From Pseudomonas sp. PICF141 (GTDB lineage Bacteria > Pseudomonadota > Gammaproteobacteria > Pseudomonadales > Pseudomonadaceae): a stretch of 64,000 nucleotides of DNA. This document shows, piece by piece, positions 18,391-25,077 of the stretch; position 1 is the first letter of the stretch; the number at the start of each line of letters is the position of its first letter. The notes beneath the pieces were generated by a model. The model was not told where the DNA came from, ran no database searches, and saw only the letters and a program-made list of their open reading frames with translations. The DNA lies in the NCBI RefSeq assembly GCF_002286815.1, contig NZ_MUNM01000076.1, positions 78,042 through 142,041 on the forward strand. Reading direction: 5' to 3'. Made by a program: the position numbers and the translations under genes.

Positions 18391-19410
18391 TCAGCGTAGG
18401 GCCGCGATGGCATCCACCGATTCACGAATCAACGCCGGGCCTTTATAGATGAAGCCGGAGTAGAGCTGCACCAAACTCGCACCCGCGGCGATTTTCTCAG
18501 CCGCGTGCTTGCCTTCGGTGATGCCGCCCACGGCGATGATCGGCAGGCGACCGGCCAGTTCCGCCGCCAGCACTTTAACGGTGTGCGTGCTTTTCTCGCG
18601 AACCGGCGCGCCGGACAACCCGCCCGCCTCGTCACCATGTTCCATGCCTTCGACACCAACGCGGCTCAGGGTGGTGTTGGTGGCAATCACTGCATCCATC
18701 CCGGTTTCGATCAACGCCTGGGCGACTTGAACGGTTTCTTCGTCAGTCATGTCCGGCGCGATCTTGATCGCCAGCGGCACATGCTTGCCGTGACGCAGGG
18801 CCAGTTCCGCCCGGCGGGTGGCCAGGTCGGCGAGCAATTGCTTGAGCGAATCGCCGAATTGCAGGCTGCGCAGGCCCGGGGTGTTTGGCGAACTGACGTT
18901 GACCGTCACATAGCTGGCGTGGGCATAGACCTTATCCAGACAGATCAGATAGTCATCGACCGCACGTTCAACCGGTGTGTCGAAATTCTTGCCGATATTG
19001 ATGCCCAGCACGCCTTTGTACTTGGCTGCCGCCACGCGAGCGAGCAAGTAATCGACACCAAGGTTGTTGAAGCCCATGCGGTTGATGATCGCTTCGGCGT
19101 CCGGCAAGCGGAAAATCCGTGGTTTCGGGTTGCCCGGTTGCGGACGCGGCGTGATGGTGCCGATTTCGACGAAACCGAAACCCAATTGGGCAAATCCATC
19201 GATCGCTGCGCCGTTTTTGTCCAGACCGGCCGCCAAACCCACCGGGTTCGGGAACTCCAGGCCCATGACCGTTACCGGCAGTTTCGCCGGTGCCTTGCAC
19301 AGCAAGCCGTTAAGGCCCAAACGCCCGCCCGCGCCGATCAGGTCCAGGGACAGATCGTGGGAGGTTTCCGGGGAAAGTTTGAACAACAGCTGACGGGCCA
19401 GGGTGTACAT
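18391..19410 (-). CDS. pyrD: Dihydroorotate dehydrogenase (quinone), class 2
   Basis: PyrD oxidises dihydroorotate to orotate in pyrimidine synthesis and passes electrons to quinone at the inner membrane. From the ATG at 19410 it has 339 residues, starting MYTLARQLLFKLSPETSHDL, the amphipathic N-terminal membrane segment of class 2 enzymes. FPNPVGLAAGLDKNG binds FMN, and NVSSPNTPGLR holds the catalytic serine. IIAVGGI lies near the C-terminus. The longer upstream reading was not used. It is divergent from nasS. Confidence 0.95.
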   Translation of the reverse strand: MYTLARQLLFKLSPETSHDLSLDLIGAGGRLGLNGLLCKAPAKLPVTVMGLEFPNPVGLAAGLDKNGAAIDGFAQLGFGFVEIGTITPRPQPGNPKPRIFRLPDAEAIINRMGFNNLGVDYLLARVAAAKYKGVLGINIGKNFDTPVERAVDDYLICLDKVYAHASYVTVNVSSPNTPGLRSLQFGDSLKQLLADLATRRAELALRHGKHVPLAIKIAPDMTDEETVQVAQALIETGMDAVIATNTTLSRVGVEGMEHGDEAGGLSGAPVREKSTHTVKVLAAELAGRLPIIAVGGITEGKHAAEKIAAGASLVQLYSGFIYKGPALIRESVDAIAALR

Positions 19411-19501
19411 GGGCAGGCTTGACTCGGTTGGCGATGAGAGGCGGCGATTATAGCCGCGCATCAGGGCTTCAGGCGAGGCGCGCAATAAAATCAGTCAGCG
19501 A

Positions 19502-19517
19502 TGGCATATGCCTTGCA
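19502..19517 (+). promoter_or_regulatory. Sigma-54-type promoter of nasST
   Basis: TGGCATATGCCTTGCA has GG and GC ten bases apart, the -24/-12 arrangement of RpoN promoters, and matches the consensus closely. Transcription would begin near 19528, just before the first leader hairpin. Nitrogen-limitation control through NtrC is expected from biology; no clear NtrC site was found upstream. Confidence 0.65.
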
Positions 19518-19527
19518 CCATCACAAG

Positions 19528-19639
19528 CATCAGCACTCATGCCAGCGGCGGGATGAGTGGAAGGACAATGGCGTCGTCACCCGGCTTTGCCCACGCAAGG
19601 GCGTTGGGACGACGCTTTTTTTTGGAAGGTGCGAAATCG
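19528..19639 (+). promoter_or_regulatory. NasT (ANTAR)-type antitermination leader of nasST
   Basis: The predicted leader has stem P1 at 19534-19559, closed by CC/GG, with hexaloop AGCGGC. Stem P2 follows at 19564-19575 (GAC/GTC) with hexaloop AATGGC. Both loops have A at position 1 and G at position 4, the ANTAR-target signature. The 3' arm of P2 overlaps the 5' arm of the terminator that follows, so P2 and the terminator are mutually exclusive. This implies NasT autoregulation. Confidence 0.7.
19571..19623 (+). terminator. Leader terminator of nasST
   Basis: GCGTCGTC at 19571-19578 pairs perfectly with GACGACGC at 19608-19615, and eight T follow. It lies upstream of nasS, so it acts as an attenuator rather than as a gene end. 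Confidence 0.85.
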
Positions 19640-20851
19640 ATGAACGAACCATCAGCCGGCCCACTGGCCTGGGTCAATGGCAGCGATGCCCCGGAAAAAA
19701 CCGCCATCAACCTCGGCTTCATGGCCCTGAGCGACTGCGCCTCAGTGGTGGTCGCGGCCACTCAGGGCTTTGCCCAACCCTACGGCCTGACCCTGAACCT
19801 CAAGCGCCAATCATCCTGGGCCAACCTGCGGGATAAACTGGTCAGCGGCGAACTCGACGCCGCCCACAGCCTGTACGGGCTGATTTACGCCGTACACCTG
19901 GGCATCGGCGGCATCGCTTCCACTGACATGGCCGTGCTCATGGGCTTGAACCAGAACGGCCAGAGCATCAACCTTTCCCACGGCTTGCAGGCCCTGGGTG
20001 TGACCAGTCCTGAAGCACTCGATCGTCACGTGCACCAAAGTCGCCCAAAACTGACCTTCGCCCAGACATTTCCTACGGGCACCCACGCCATGTGGCTGTA
20101 TTACTGGCTCGCGAGTCAGGGCATTCATCCGTTGCAGGATGTCGACAGCGTAGTGGTGCCGCCGCCGCAAATGGTCGCGCACCTGCAAGCCGGGCGCATC
20201 GACGGTTTCTGTGTCGGCGAGCCGTGGGCGGCCAGTGCGGTACAGCAGAACCTCGGGTTTACGATGGCCACCAGCCAGACCCTGTGGCCTGATCACCCGG
20301 AAAAGGTCCTCGGCTGCACCCGCGCCTTTGTCGAGCAATACCCCAATACCGCACGGGCGCTGGTGATGGCGATCCTCGAAGCCAGCCGATTCATCGAAGC
20401 CAGCCAGGAAAATCGCCGCAGCACCGCGCAACTGTTAAGCGCGCCTGAGTATCTGGATGCACCGCTGGACTGCATCGAACCACGGTTGCGCGGTGACTAC
20501 GCCGATGGCCTGGGTAATCGCTGGCAAGACCCGCACGCCATGCGTTTTCACGGGGGTGGCGAGGTGAATTTCCCGTATCTGTCCGACGGCATGTGGTTCA
20601 TGACCCAGTTCCGGCGCTGGGGTTTGTTGCGTGACGACCCCGATTACCTCGGCGTGGCCCGTCAGGTCCAGCAACTAGACTTATACGGTGAAGCCGCCAC
20701 TGCTGTCGGTGTGCCTGCCCGGAGTCAGCCAATGCGCACCAGCCAATTGATCGACGGCAAAGTCTGGGACGGTTCGGACCCGGCCGGCTATGCCCGCAGC
20801 TTCACGCTGCACGCCATGAGCGACAGCGCTCCCCTTCTCGCCAGCCGCTGA
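19640..20851 (+). CDS. nasS: Nitrate sensor NasS (NrtA/CmpA-like binding protein)
   Basis: NasS is a cytoplasmic nitrate/nitrite-binding protein. In its absence of ligand it holds NasT inactive; nitrate releases NasT. The 403-residue protein is an NrtA/CmpA-family solute-binding fold but has no signal peptide or lipobox, as expected for a sensor. I chose the ATG at 19640, with GGAAGG upstream; an in-frame start at 19508 would lie inside the promoter and leader. It is followed 15 bases later by nasT. Confidence 0.9.
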   Translation: MNEPSAGPLAWVNGSDAPEKTAINLGFMALSDCASVVVAATQGFAQPYGLTLNLKRQSSWANLRDKLVSGELDAAHSLYGLIYAVHLGIGGIASTDMAVLMGLNQNGQSINLSHGLQALGVTSPEALDRHVHQSRPKLTFAQTFPTGTHAMWLYYWLASQGIHPLQDVDSVVVPPPQMVAHLQAGRIDGFCVGEPWAASAVQQNLGFTMATSQTLWPDHPEKVLGCTRAFVEQYPNTARALVMAILEASRFIEASQENRRSTAQLLSAPEYLDAPLDCIEPRLRGDYADGLGNRWQDPHAMRFHGGGEVNFPYLSDGMWFMTQFRRWGLLRDDPDYLGVARQVQQLDLYGEAATAVGVPARSQPMRTSQLIDGKVWDGSDPAGYARSFTLHAMSDSAPLLASR

Positions 20852-20866
20852 CAGGAGCCTGCGAAT

Positions 20867-21442
20867 ATGTTGCGTATCCTGCTGATCAATGACACTGCGA
20901 AAAAAGTCGGGCGCCTGAAGGCGGCTCTGACCGAAGCCGGATTCGAGGTCATCGACGAGTCCGGCCTGACCATTGACCTGCCCGCGCGCGTCGAAACGGT
21001 GCGTCCGGACGTGATTTTGATCGATACCGAGTCACCGAGCCGCGATGTGATGGAGCAAGTAGTGCTGGTGACCCGTGACCAGCCACGGCCGATTGTGATG
21101 TTCACCGACGAGCATGACCCCGACGTGATGCGCCGGGCGATCAAGTCCGGCGTCAGTGCTTACATCGTCGAAGGCATTCACGCACAACGCTTGCAGCCGA
21201 TTCTCGACGTGGCCATGGCGCGTTTTGAAAGCGACCAGGCCCTGCGTGCGCAATTGCACGCCCGCGACCAGCAACTGGCCGAGCGCAAGCGCATCGAACT
21301 GGCCAAGGGGCTGCTGATGAAGATGAAGGACTGCAACGAGGAAGAGGCCTACACGCTGATGCGCCGCCAGGCCATGAGCCGCCAGCAGAAGCTGATCCAG
21401 GTGGCGGAGCAGATCATTGCCATGAGCGAGTTGCTGGGCTGA
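20867..21442 (+). CDS. nasT: ANTAR-domain antitermination regulator NasT
   Basis: NasT binds paired hexaloop hairpins in nascent nitrate-assimilation transcripts and prevents termination. The 191-residue protein has a receiver-like domain (residues 1-120, with the acidic residues of ILLINDT and DVILIDTES). A coiled linker follows, and then a C-terminal ANTAR domain of three helices with LAKGLLMKMKDCNEEEAY and RRQAMSRQ. AGGAG precedes the ATG. Its three predicted RNA targets all lie in this window. Confidence 0.93.
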   Translation: MLRILLINDTAKKVGRLKAALTEAGFEVIDESGLTIDLPARVETVRPDVILIDTESPSRDVMEQVVLVTRDQPRPIVMFTDEHDPDVMRRAIKSGVSAYIVEGIHAQRLQPILDVAMARFESDQALRAQLHARDQQLAERKRIELAKGLLMKMKDCNEEEAYTLMRRQAMSRQQKLIQVAEQIIAMSELLG

Positions 21443-21462
21443 AGCCTTGTGGTGCTTGTGAT

Positions 21463-21560
21463 GACGCCTTCGCGGGCAGGCCTCGCTCCTACAGGTTTTG
21501 TGTCGTTTACAACATCTGAATTCACCACAAAACCCGTAGGAGCGAGGCTTGCCCGCGAAT
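21463..21560. repeat. REP palindrome pair between nasT and nasA
   Basis: GACGCCTTCGCGGGCAGGCC with TCGCTCCTACAGG forms the left arm (from 21463); GTAGGAGCGAGGCTTGCCCG, ending near 21560, is the right arm. The pair ends about 24 bases before the -24 element of the nasA promoter, so it occupies the place where an activator site would normally lie. Confidence 0.85.
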
Positions 21561-21583
21561 GGCCACAACGCGATCTCACGTGT

Positions 21584-21599
21584 TGGCACAGTTCTCGCT
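21584..21599 (+). promoter_or_regulatory. Sigma-54-type promoter of nasA
   Basis: TGGCACAGTTCTCGCT has GG and GC exactly ten bases apart. The -24 half is a perfect TGGCAC; the -12 half is TCGCT instead of TTGCT. The predicted start is near 21610, six bases before leader hairpin P1. Confidence 0.6.
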
Positions 21600-21609
21600 T
21601 AGTAAATCC

Positions 21610-21802
21610 CTGCAAGGTAACCAACGGCGGTTGCCCCACCTACGACAAAGACGTCGCTCACCTCATTCGCCCCCGCTGGCGGATCGGGTAGCGGCGTTTT
21701 TTCGTTTTGGCCCCAGAGACCGGGGCTGGTGGTGCGGCCTTAGCGGCGCCCACCTGCAAGCTCATGACTCCTTCTTGATACGCCTGACAGCTGAGGTGCG
21801 CG
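21610..21802 (+). promoter_or_regulatory. NasT (ANTAR)-type antitermination leader of nasA
   Basis: P1 at 21616-21635 has stem GGTAACC/GGTTGCC (one G-U pair) and hexaloop AACGGC. P2 at 21643-21656 has stem CGAC/GTCG and hexaloop AAAGAC. Both loops keep A at position 1 and G at position 4. The 3' arm of P2 is part of the terminator stem that follows. The rest of the leader up to the nasA ATG at 21803 shows no other structure I can support. Confidence 0.72.
21651..21702 (+). terminator. Leader terminator of nasA
   Basis: ACGTCGCT at 21651-21658 pairs with AGCGGCGT at 21690-21697 (eight pairs, one G-U), and the stem runs into six T. It is placed 100 bases before the nasA start and should stop transcription unless NasT is bound. 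Confidence 0.8.
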
Positions 21803-23014
21803 ATGAATTCAAGCTTCTGGAAATCCGGCCATACCCCGACACTGTTCGCAGCCTTCCTCTATTTCGATCTGAGCTTCATGGTCTGGTACCTGCTCGGCCC
21901 TTTGGCGGTACAGATCGCCGCTGATTTGCACCTGACCACCCAGCAGCGCGGTCTGGTAGTGGCCACGCCGATTCTGGCCGGGGCCGTATTGCGCTTTGCG
22001 ATGGGCCTGCTGGCTGATCGCCTGTCGCCCAAAACCGCCGGGATCATCGGCCAGGTGATCGTCATCTGCGCCCTGTTCGTCGCCTGGAAAGTCGGCATCC
22101 ACAGTTATGAGCAAGCGCTGTTGCTGGGCCTGTTCCTCGGTATGGCCGGTGCGTCCTTCGCCGTCGCCCTGCCGCTGGCCTCGCAATGGTACCCGCCGCA
22201 GCACCAAGGCAAAGCCATGGGCATCGCCGGTGCCGGTAACTCGGGCACCGTGCTCGCTGCCTTGATTGCCCCGGTGCTGGCTGCCGCGTTTGGCTGGAGC
22301 AACGTGTTCGGCTTCGCCCTGATCCCGTTGGTCCTGACCTTGATCATCTTTGCCTGGGTGGCCAAAAATGCACCCGAGCGCCCGAAAGCCAAGTCTGTGT
22401 CCGACTACTTCAAGGCCTTGGGTGACCGCGACAGCTGGTGGTTCATGTTTTTCTACAGCGTGACATTCGGCGGTTTCATCGGTCTGGCCAGCGCCCTGCC
22501 CGGCTACTTCAACGACCAATACGGCCTGAGCCCGGTGACCGCCGGCTACTACACCGCCGCTTGTGTGTTTGGTGGCAGCCTGATGCGTCCGCTGGGTGGC
22601 GCCCTGGCGGATCGCTTCGGCGGGATTCGCACCTTGCTGGCGATGTACACCGTGGCAGCGATCTGCATTGCAACGGTAGGTTTCAACCTGCCAAGTTCCT
22701 ACGCCGCGCTGGCGCTTTTCGTGTGCACTATGCTCGGTTTGGGTGCAGGCAACGGTGCCGTATTCCAGTTGGTCCCGCAGCGTTTTCGTCGGGAGATCGG
22801 TGTGATGACCGGGTTGATCGGCATGGCCGGCGGCATTGGCGGCTTCGCACTGGCAGCCGGGATGGGCGCGATCAAGCAAAGCACCGGCAGCTATCAACTG
22901 GCCTTGTGGTTGTTCGCCAGCCTTGGCGTGCTTGCCTGGTTCGGTCTGCACGGCGTGAAACGTCGCTGGAGAACCACGTGGGGTTCGGCAGCCGTCACCG
23001 CTGCACGGGTTTGA
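21803..23014 (+). CDS. nasA: Nitrate/nitrite transporter, MFS NNP family
   Basis: This 403-residue membrane protein imports nitrate for assimilation. It has twelve hydrophobic helices and the nitrate-nitrite-porter signatures GxxGNSGTV (AGAGNSGTVLAAL, about residue 138) and GLGAGNGAVFQLVP in the second half. The MFS loop motif is ADRLSPK. The symbol nasA is used for this transporter in Pseudomonas. The start lies behind the attenuated leader; the phosphatase-kinase gene follows after seven bases and is cotranscribed. Confidence 0.93.
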   Translation: MNSSFWKSGHTPTLFAAFLYFDLSFMVWYLLGPLAVQIAADLHLTTQQRGLVVATPILAGAVLRFAMGLLADRLSPKTAGIIGQVIVICALFVAWKVGIHSYEQALLLGLFLGMAGASFAVALPLASQWYPPQHQGKAMGIAGAGNSGTVLAALIAPVLAAAFGWSNVFGFALIPLVLTLIIFAWVAKNAPERPKAKSVSDYFKALGDRDSWWFMFFYSVTFGGFIGLASALPGYFNDQYGLSPVTAGYYTAACVFGGSLMRPLGGALADRFGGIRTLLAMYTVAAICIATVGFNLPSSYAALALFVCTMLGLGAGNGAVFQLVPQRFRREIGVMTGLIGMAGGIGGFALAAGMGAIKQSTGSYQLALWLFASLGVLAWFGLHGVKRRWRTTWGSAAVTAARV

Positions 23015-23021
23015 GGACTGA

Positions 23022-24692
23022 ATGAGCCTGCAACTGAGTTTTGCCGAACACAGCGCCATCGGCCCCCGCGAGGAGAACCAGGACGCTGTGCGCCTGGTCA
23101 CTCCGGCCCCGGCGCTGGCGGCGAGCAAGGGTTACTTGTTCGCCATCGCCGACGGCGTCAGCCAATGCGCCGATGGCGGGCTCGCGGCCCGCTCGACCTT
23201 GCAGGCCCTGGCGCTGGACTACTACGCCACCCCTGAAACCTGGGGCGTCGCCCAGGCACTCGATCGTCTGCTACTGGCGCAAAATCGCTGGTTGCAGGCC
23301 AACGGCGGTGGGCAACCGCTGCTGACCACGGTCAGTGCCCTGGTCATACGCGGCAGGCGTTTCACGCTGGCTCATGTGGGCGATTGCCGGGTTTATCGCT
23401 GGCACGCCGACACGCTGCAACGGGTAAGTGAAGATCACGTCTGGGACCAGCCGGGCATGCAGCATGTGCTCAAACGGGCCCTTGGGCTGGATCAACACCT
23501 GGTACTGGACTTTCTCGATGGGGAACTGCGCCTGAACGAGAGTTTCGTGCTGCTCAGCGACGGCATCTGGGCCGTGCTGGGCGACACGGCCATTGCGGCG
23601 ATTCTGCGCGATCAACCCGACCTGAACAGTGCCGCGCAGACTCTGGTCAGCGCCGCACACCTGGCTGGCAGTCAGGACAACGCCAGCGCTCTGCTGGTGC
23701 GGGTCGATGCCCTCGGTGAAACCAGCATTGGCGACGCACTGATTCATCTGCAGCAATGGCCACTCCCGCCTGCGCTGAAGCCGGGCCAGACGTTCGAAGG
23801 CTGGCAGGTCGAAGGGATCCTAGGCCAGAGCCAGCAATCGCTGCTCTACCGGGTGCGCGATGCACAACAACAGCCCTGGCTGCTGAAAACCTTGCCCGGT
23901 GCGCTGCGCGACGATCATCAGGCCGGGCAGGCGTTGTTGTCGGAGGAATGGTTTCTCAAACGTGTGGCCGGGCGGCATTTTCCTGAAGTCCATGCCGCCA
24001 GTCAGCGTCAGCATTTGTACTACGTGATGCGGGAATACTCCGGATCGACCTTGGCTGAGCTGCATGAACGGGTCGCAACGCTGCCATTGGCTCAATGGCT
24101 GGACCTGGCCGAACGTTTGTTGCGGGCCATCGGCATACTGCATCGACGGCAGATTCTGCATCGCGATATCAAACCGGAGAACCTGCTGCTGGGGGACGAC
24201 GGTGAGCTGCGCCTGCTGGATTTCGGCCTCGCCTACTGTCCCGGGCTGTCCGAAGATCAAGCTTGCGCCCTGCCCGGAACGCCCAGTTATATCGCCCCGG
24301 AAGCTTTTCGAGGCGACCCTCCTACGCCACAACAGGATTTGTATGCGGTCGGCGTGACCTTGTATTACCTGCTGACCGGGCATTATCCCTACGGCGAAAT
24401 CGAAGCATTCCAGCGCCCACGGTTTGGTGCACCTGTCAGCGCCAGTCGCTACCGACCCGACCTGCCGGAATGGATCGCGCAAAGTCTGGAGCGCGCAGTG
24501 GCAGCGGCTCCGGACCAGCGCTTTGAAACGGCGGAAGAATGGTTGTTGCTACTGGAACAGGGAGAACGTCGCAGTTTGAGCGTGCGCCCCAGGCCGTTGC
24601 TGGAGCGCGAACCGCTGAAAGTCTGGCGGACGTTGGCGCTGGTGTCGTTGCTGGTGAATCTGGTGCTGCTGTTTTTGCTGTTTCATGGTTAA
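23022..24692 (+). CDS. Bifunctional PP2C phosphatase / Ser-Thr protein kinase
   Basis: The 556-residue protein joins two opposing activities. Residues 1-235 are a PP2C phosphatase with all metal motifs: EENQDA, ADGVSQ, GDCRVY, SDGIW and SQDNAS. Residues about 250-520 are a Hanks-type kinase with the lysine in LLKTL, HRDIKPENLL, LDFGLA and SYIAPEA. The glycine loop is degenerate (ILGQSQQSLL). A single C-terminal membrane helix, LALVSLLVNLVLLFLL, anchors it. Its place between nasA and nirB, in the same operon as nasA, suggests post-translational control of nitrate assimilation; the target is unknown. Confidence 0.92.
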   Translation: MSLQLSFAEHSAIGPREENQDAVRLVTPAPALAASKGYLFAIADGVSQCADGGLAARSTLQALALDYYATPETWGVAQALDRLLLAQNRWLQANGGGQPLLTTVSALVIRGRRFTLAHVGDCRVYRWHADTLQRVSEDHVWDQPGMQHVLKRALGLDQHLVLDFLDGELRLNESFVLLSDGIWAVLGDTAIAAILRDQPDLNSAAQTLVSAAHLAGSQDNASALLVRVDALGETSIGDALIHLQQWPLPPALKPGQTFEGWQVEGILGQSQQSLLYRVRDAQQQPWLLKTLPGALRDDHQAGQALLSEEWFLKRVAGRHFPEVHAASQRQHLYYVMREYSGSTLAELHERVATLPLAQWLDLAERLLRAIGILHRRQILHRDIKPENLLLGDDGELRLLDFGLAYCPGLSEDQACALPGTPSYIAPEAFRGDPPTPQQDLYAVGVTLYYLLTGHYPYGEIEAFQRPRFGAPVSASRYRPDLPEWIAQSLERAVAAAPDQRFETAEEWLLLLEQGERRSLSVRPRPLLEREPLKVWRTLALVSLLVNLVLLFLLFHG

Positions 24693-24783
24693 AAGATCAA
24701 AAGATCGCAGCCTTCGACAGCTCCTACGGGTGCCCACGATCTCCTGTTGGAGCTGGCGAAGCCTGCGATCTTTTGATCTTTTT
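24691..24783. repeat. GATCGCAG-class palindrome after the kinase gene
   Basis: AAAAGATCAAAAGATCGCAG at 24691-24710 is matched by the inverse at 24763-24782, with inner GCTCCTAC-like and GGAGCTGGCGAAGC arms. It overlaps the end of the kinase gene by two bases. The right arm ends in a T-rich stretch, so it may also terminate the nasA operon. Confidence 0.8.
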
Positions 24784-24874
24784 CTGCTTCAAAACCGGGC
24801 ATCGCGCCTTGAACCGGTGCACGCAAACACCTTTTACCGCGCCAAGAGCCCATAAATTGCGCATTTGTGCGACT

Positions 24875-24890
24875 TGGCACAACCACTGCA
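24875..24890 (+). promoter_or_regulatory. Sigma-54-type promoter of nirB
   Basis: TGGCACAACCACTGCA agrees with the RpoN consensus at nearly every position, with GG and GC ten bases apart. Transcription would start near 24901. A weak NtrC-like GCGCC-N-GGTGCA arrangement lies at about 24804-24822; I consider that only suggestive. Confidence 0.75.
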
Positions 24891-24900
24891 TTACCTTTCC

Positions 24901-25077
24901 CAACATACATAAAGCCCAACCTTCAACGTAGAAGGCTGCGCTGCCCGAGAGAACGGGACAAGGACAAAGGCGTCCTCGCTAGTTAACTGGCGGGACGCCT
25001 TTTTTTGTTTGCGCAAAATTTGTCGAGCAAGGCCTGAATGCCCTGATGAGGCAGGCCCGAGCTCCCCGGAGAACCTG
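24901..25077 (+). promoter_or_regulatory. NasT (ANTAR)-type antitermination leader of nirB, three hexaloops
   Basis: Three hexaloop stems are present. CCTTC/GAAGG with loop AACGTA is at 24920-24935. CCCG/CGGG with loop AGAGAA is at 24944-24957. GGAC/GTCC with loop AAAGGC is at 24962-24975. Each loop has A1 and G4. The last stem shares its 3' arm with the following terminator, so the last two act as P1/P2 and the first is an extra copy. Confidence 0.75.
24968..25006 (+). terminator. Leader terminator of nirB
   Basis: AGGCGTCC at 24968-24975 pairs perfectly with GGACGCCT at 24993-25000. An inner CGC..AGTT/AACT..GCG stem extends the pairing, and seven T follow. It lies 70 bases upstream of the nirB start codon and works as an attenuator. 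Confidence 0.9.

Noticed and set aside
19508..19530. Additional hairpin ATG..CTTG/CAAG..CAT before nasS P1
   Set aside because: It overlaps the -12 element of the sigma-54 promoter and would not be transcribed; its loop also lacks G4.
19508..19639. Upstream start for nasS at 19508
   Set aside because: This segment contains the sigma-54 promoter, the leader hairpins and the terminator; the NasS family begins near 19640.
24804..24822. NtrC site upstream of nirB
   Set aside because: Only one half (GGTGCA) fits; the other half matches four of seven positions, so it is not listed as a feature.
24539..24931. Small plus-strand ORF across the kinase end and REP
   Set aside because: It lies in the wrong frame of the kinase gene, runs through the REP and promoter, and has no ribosome site.
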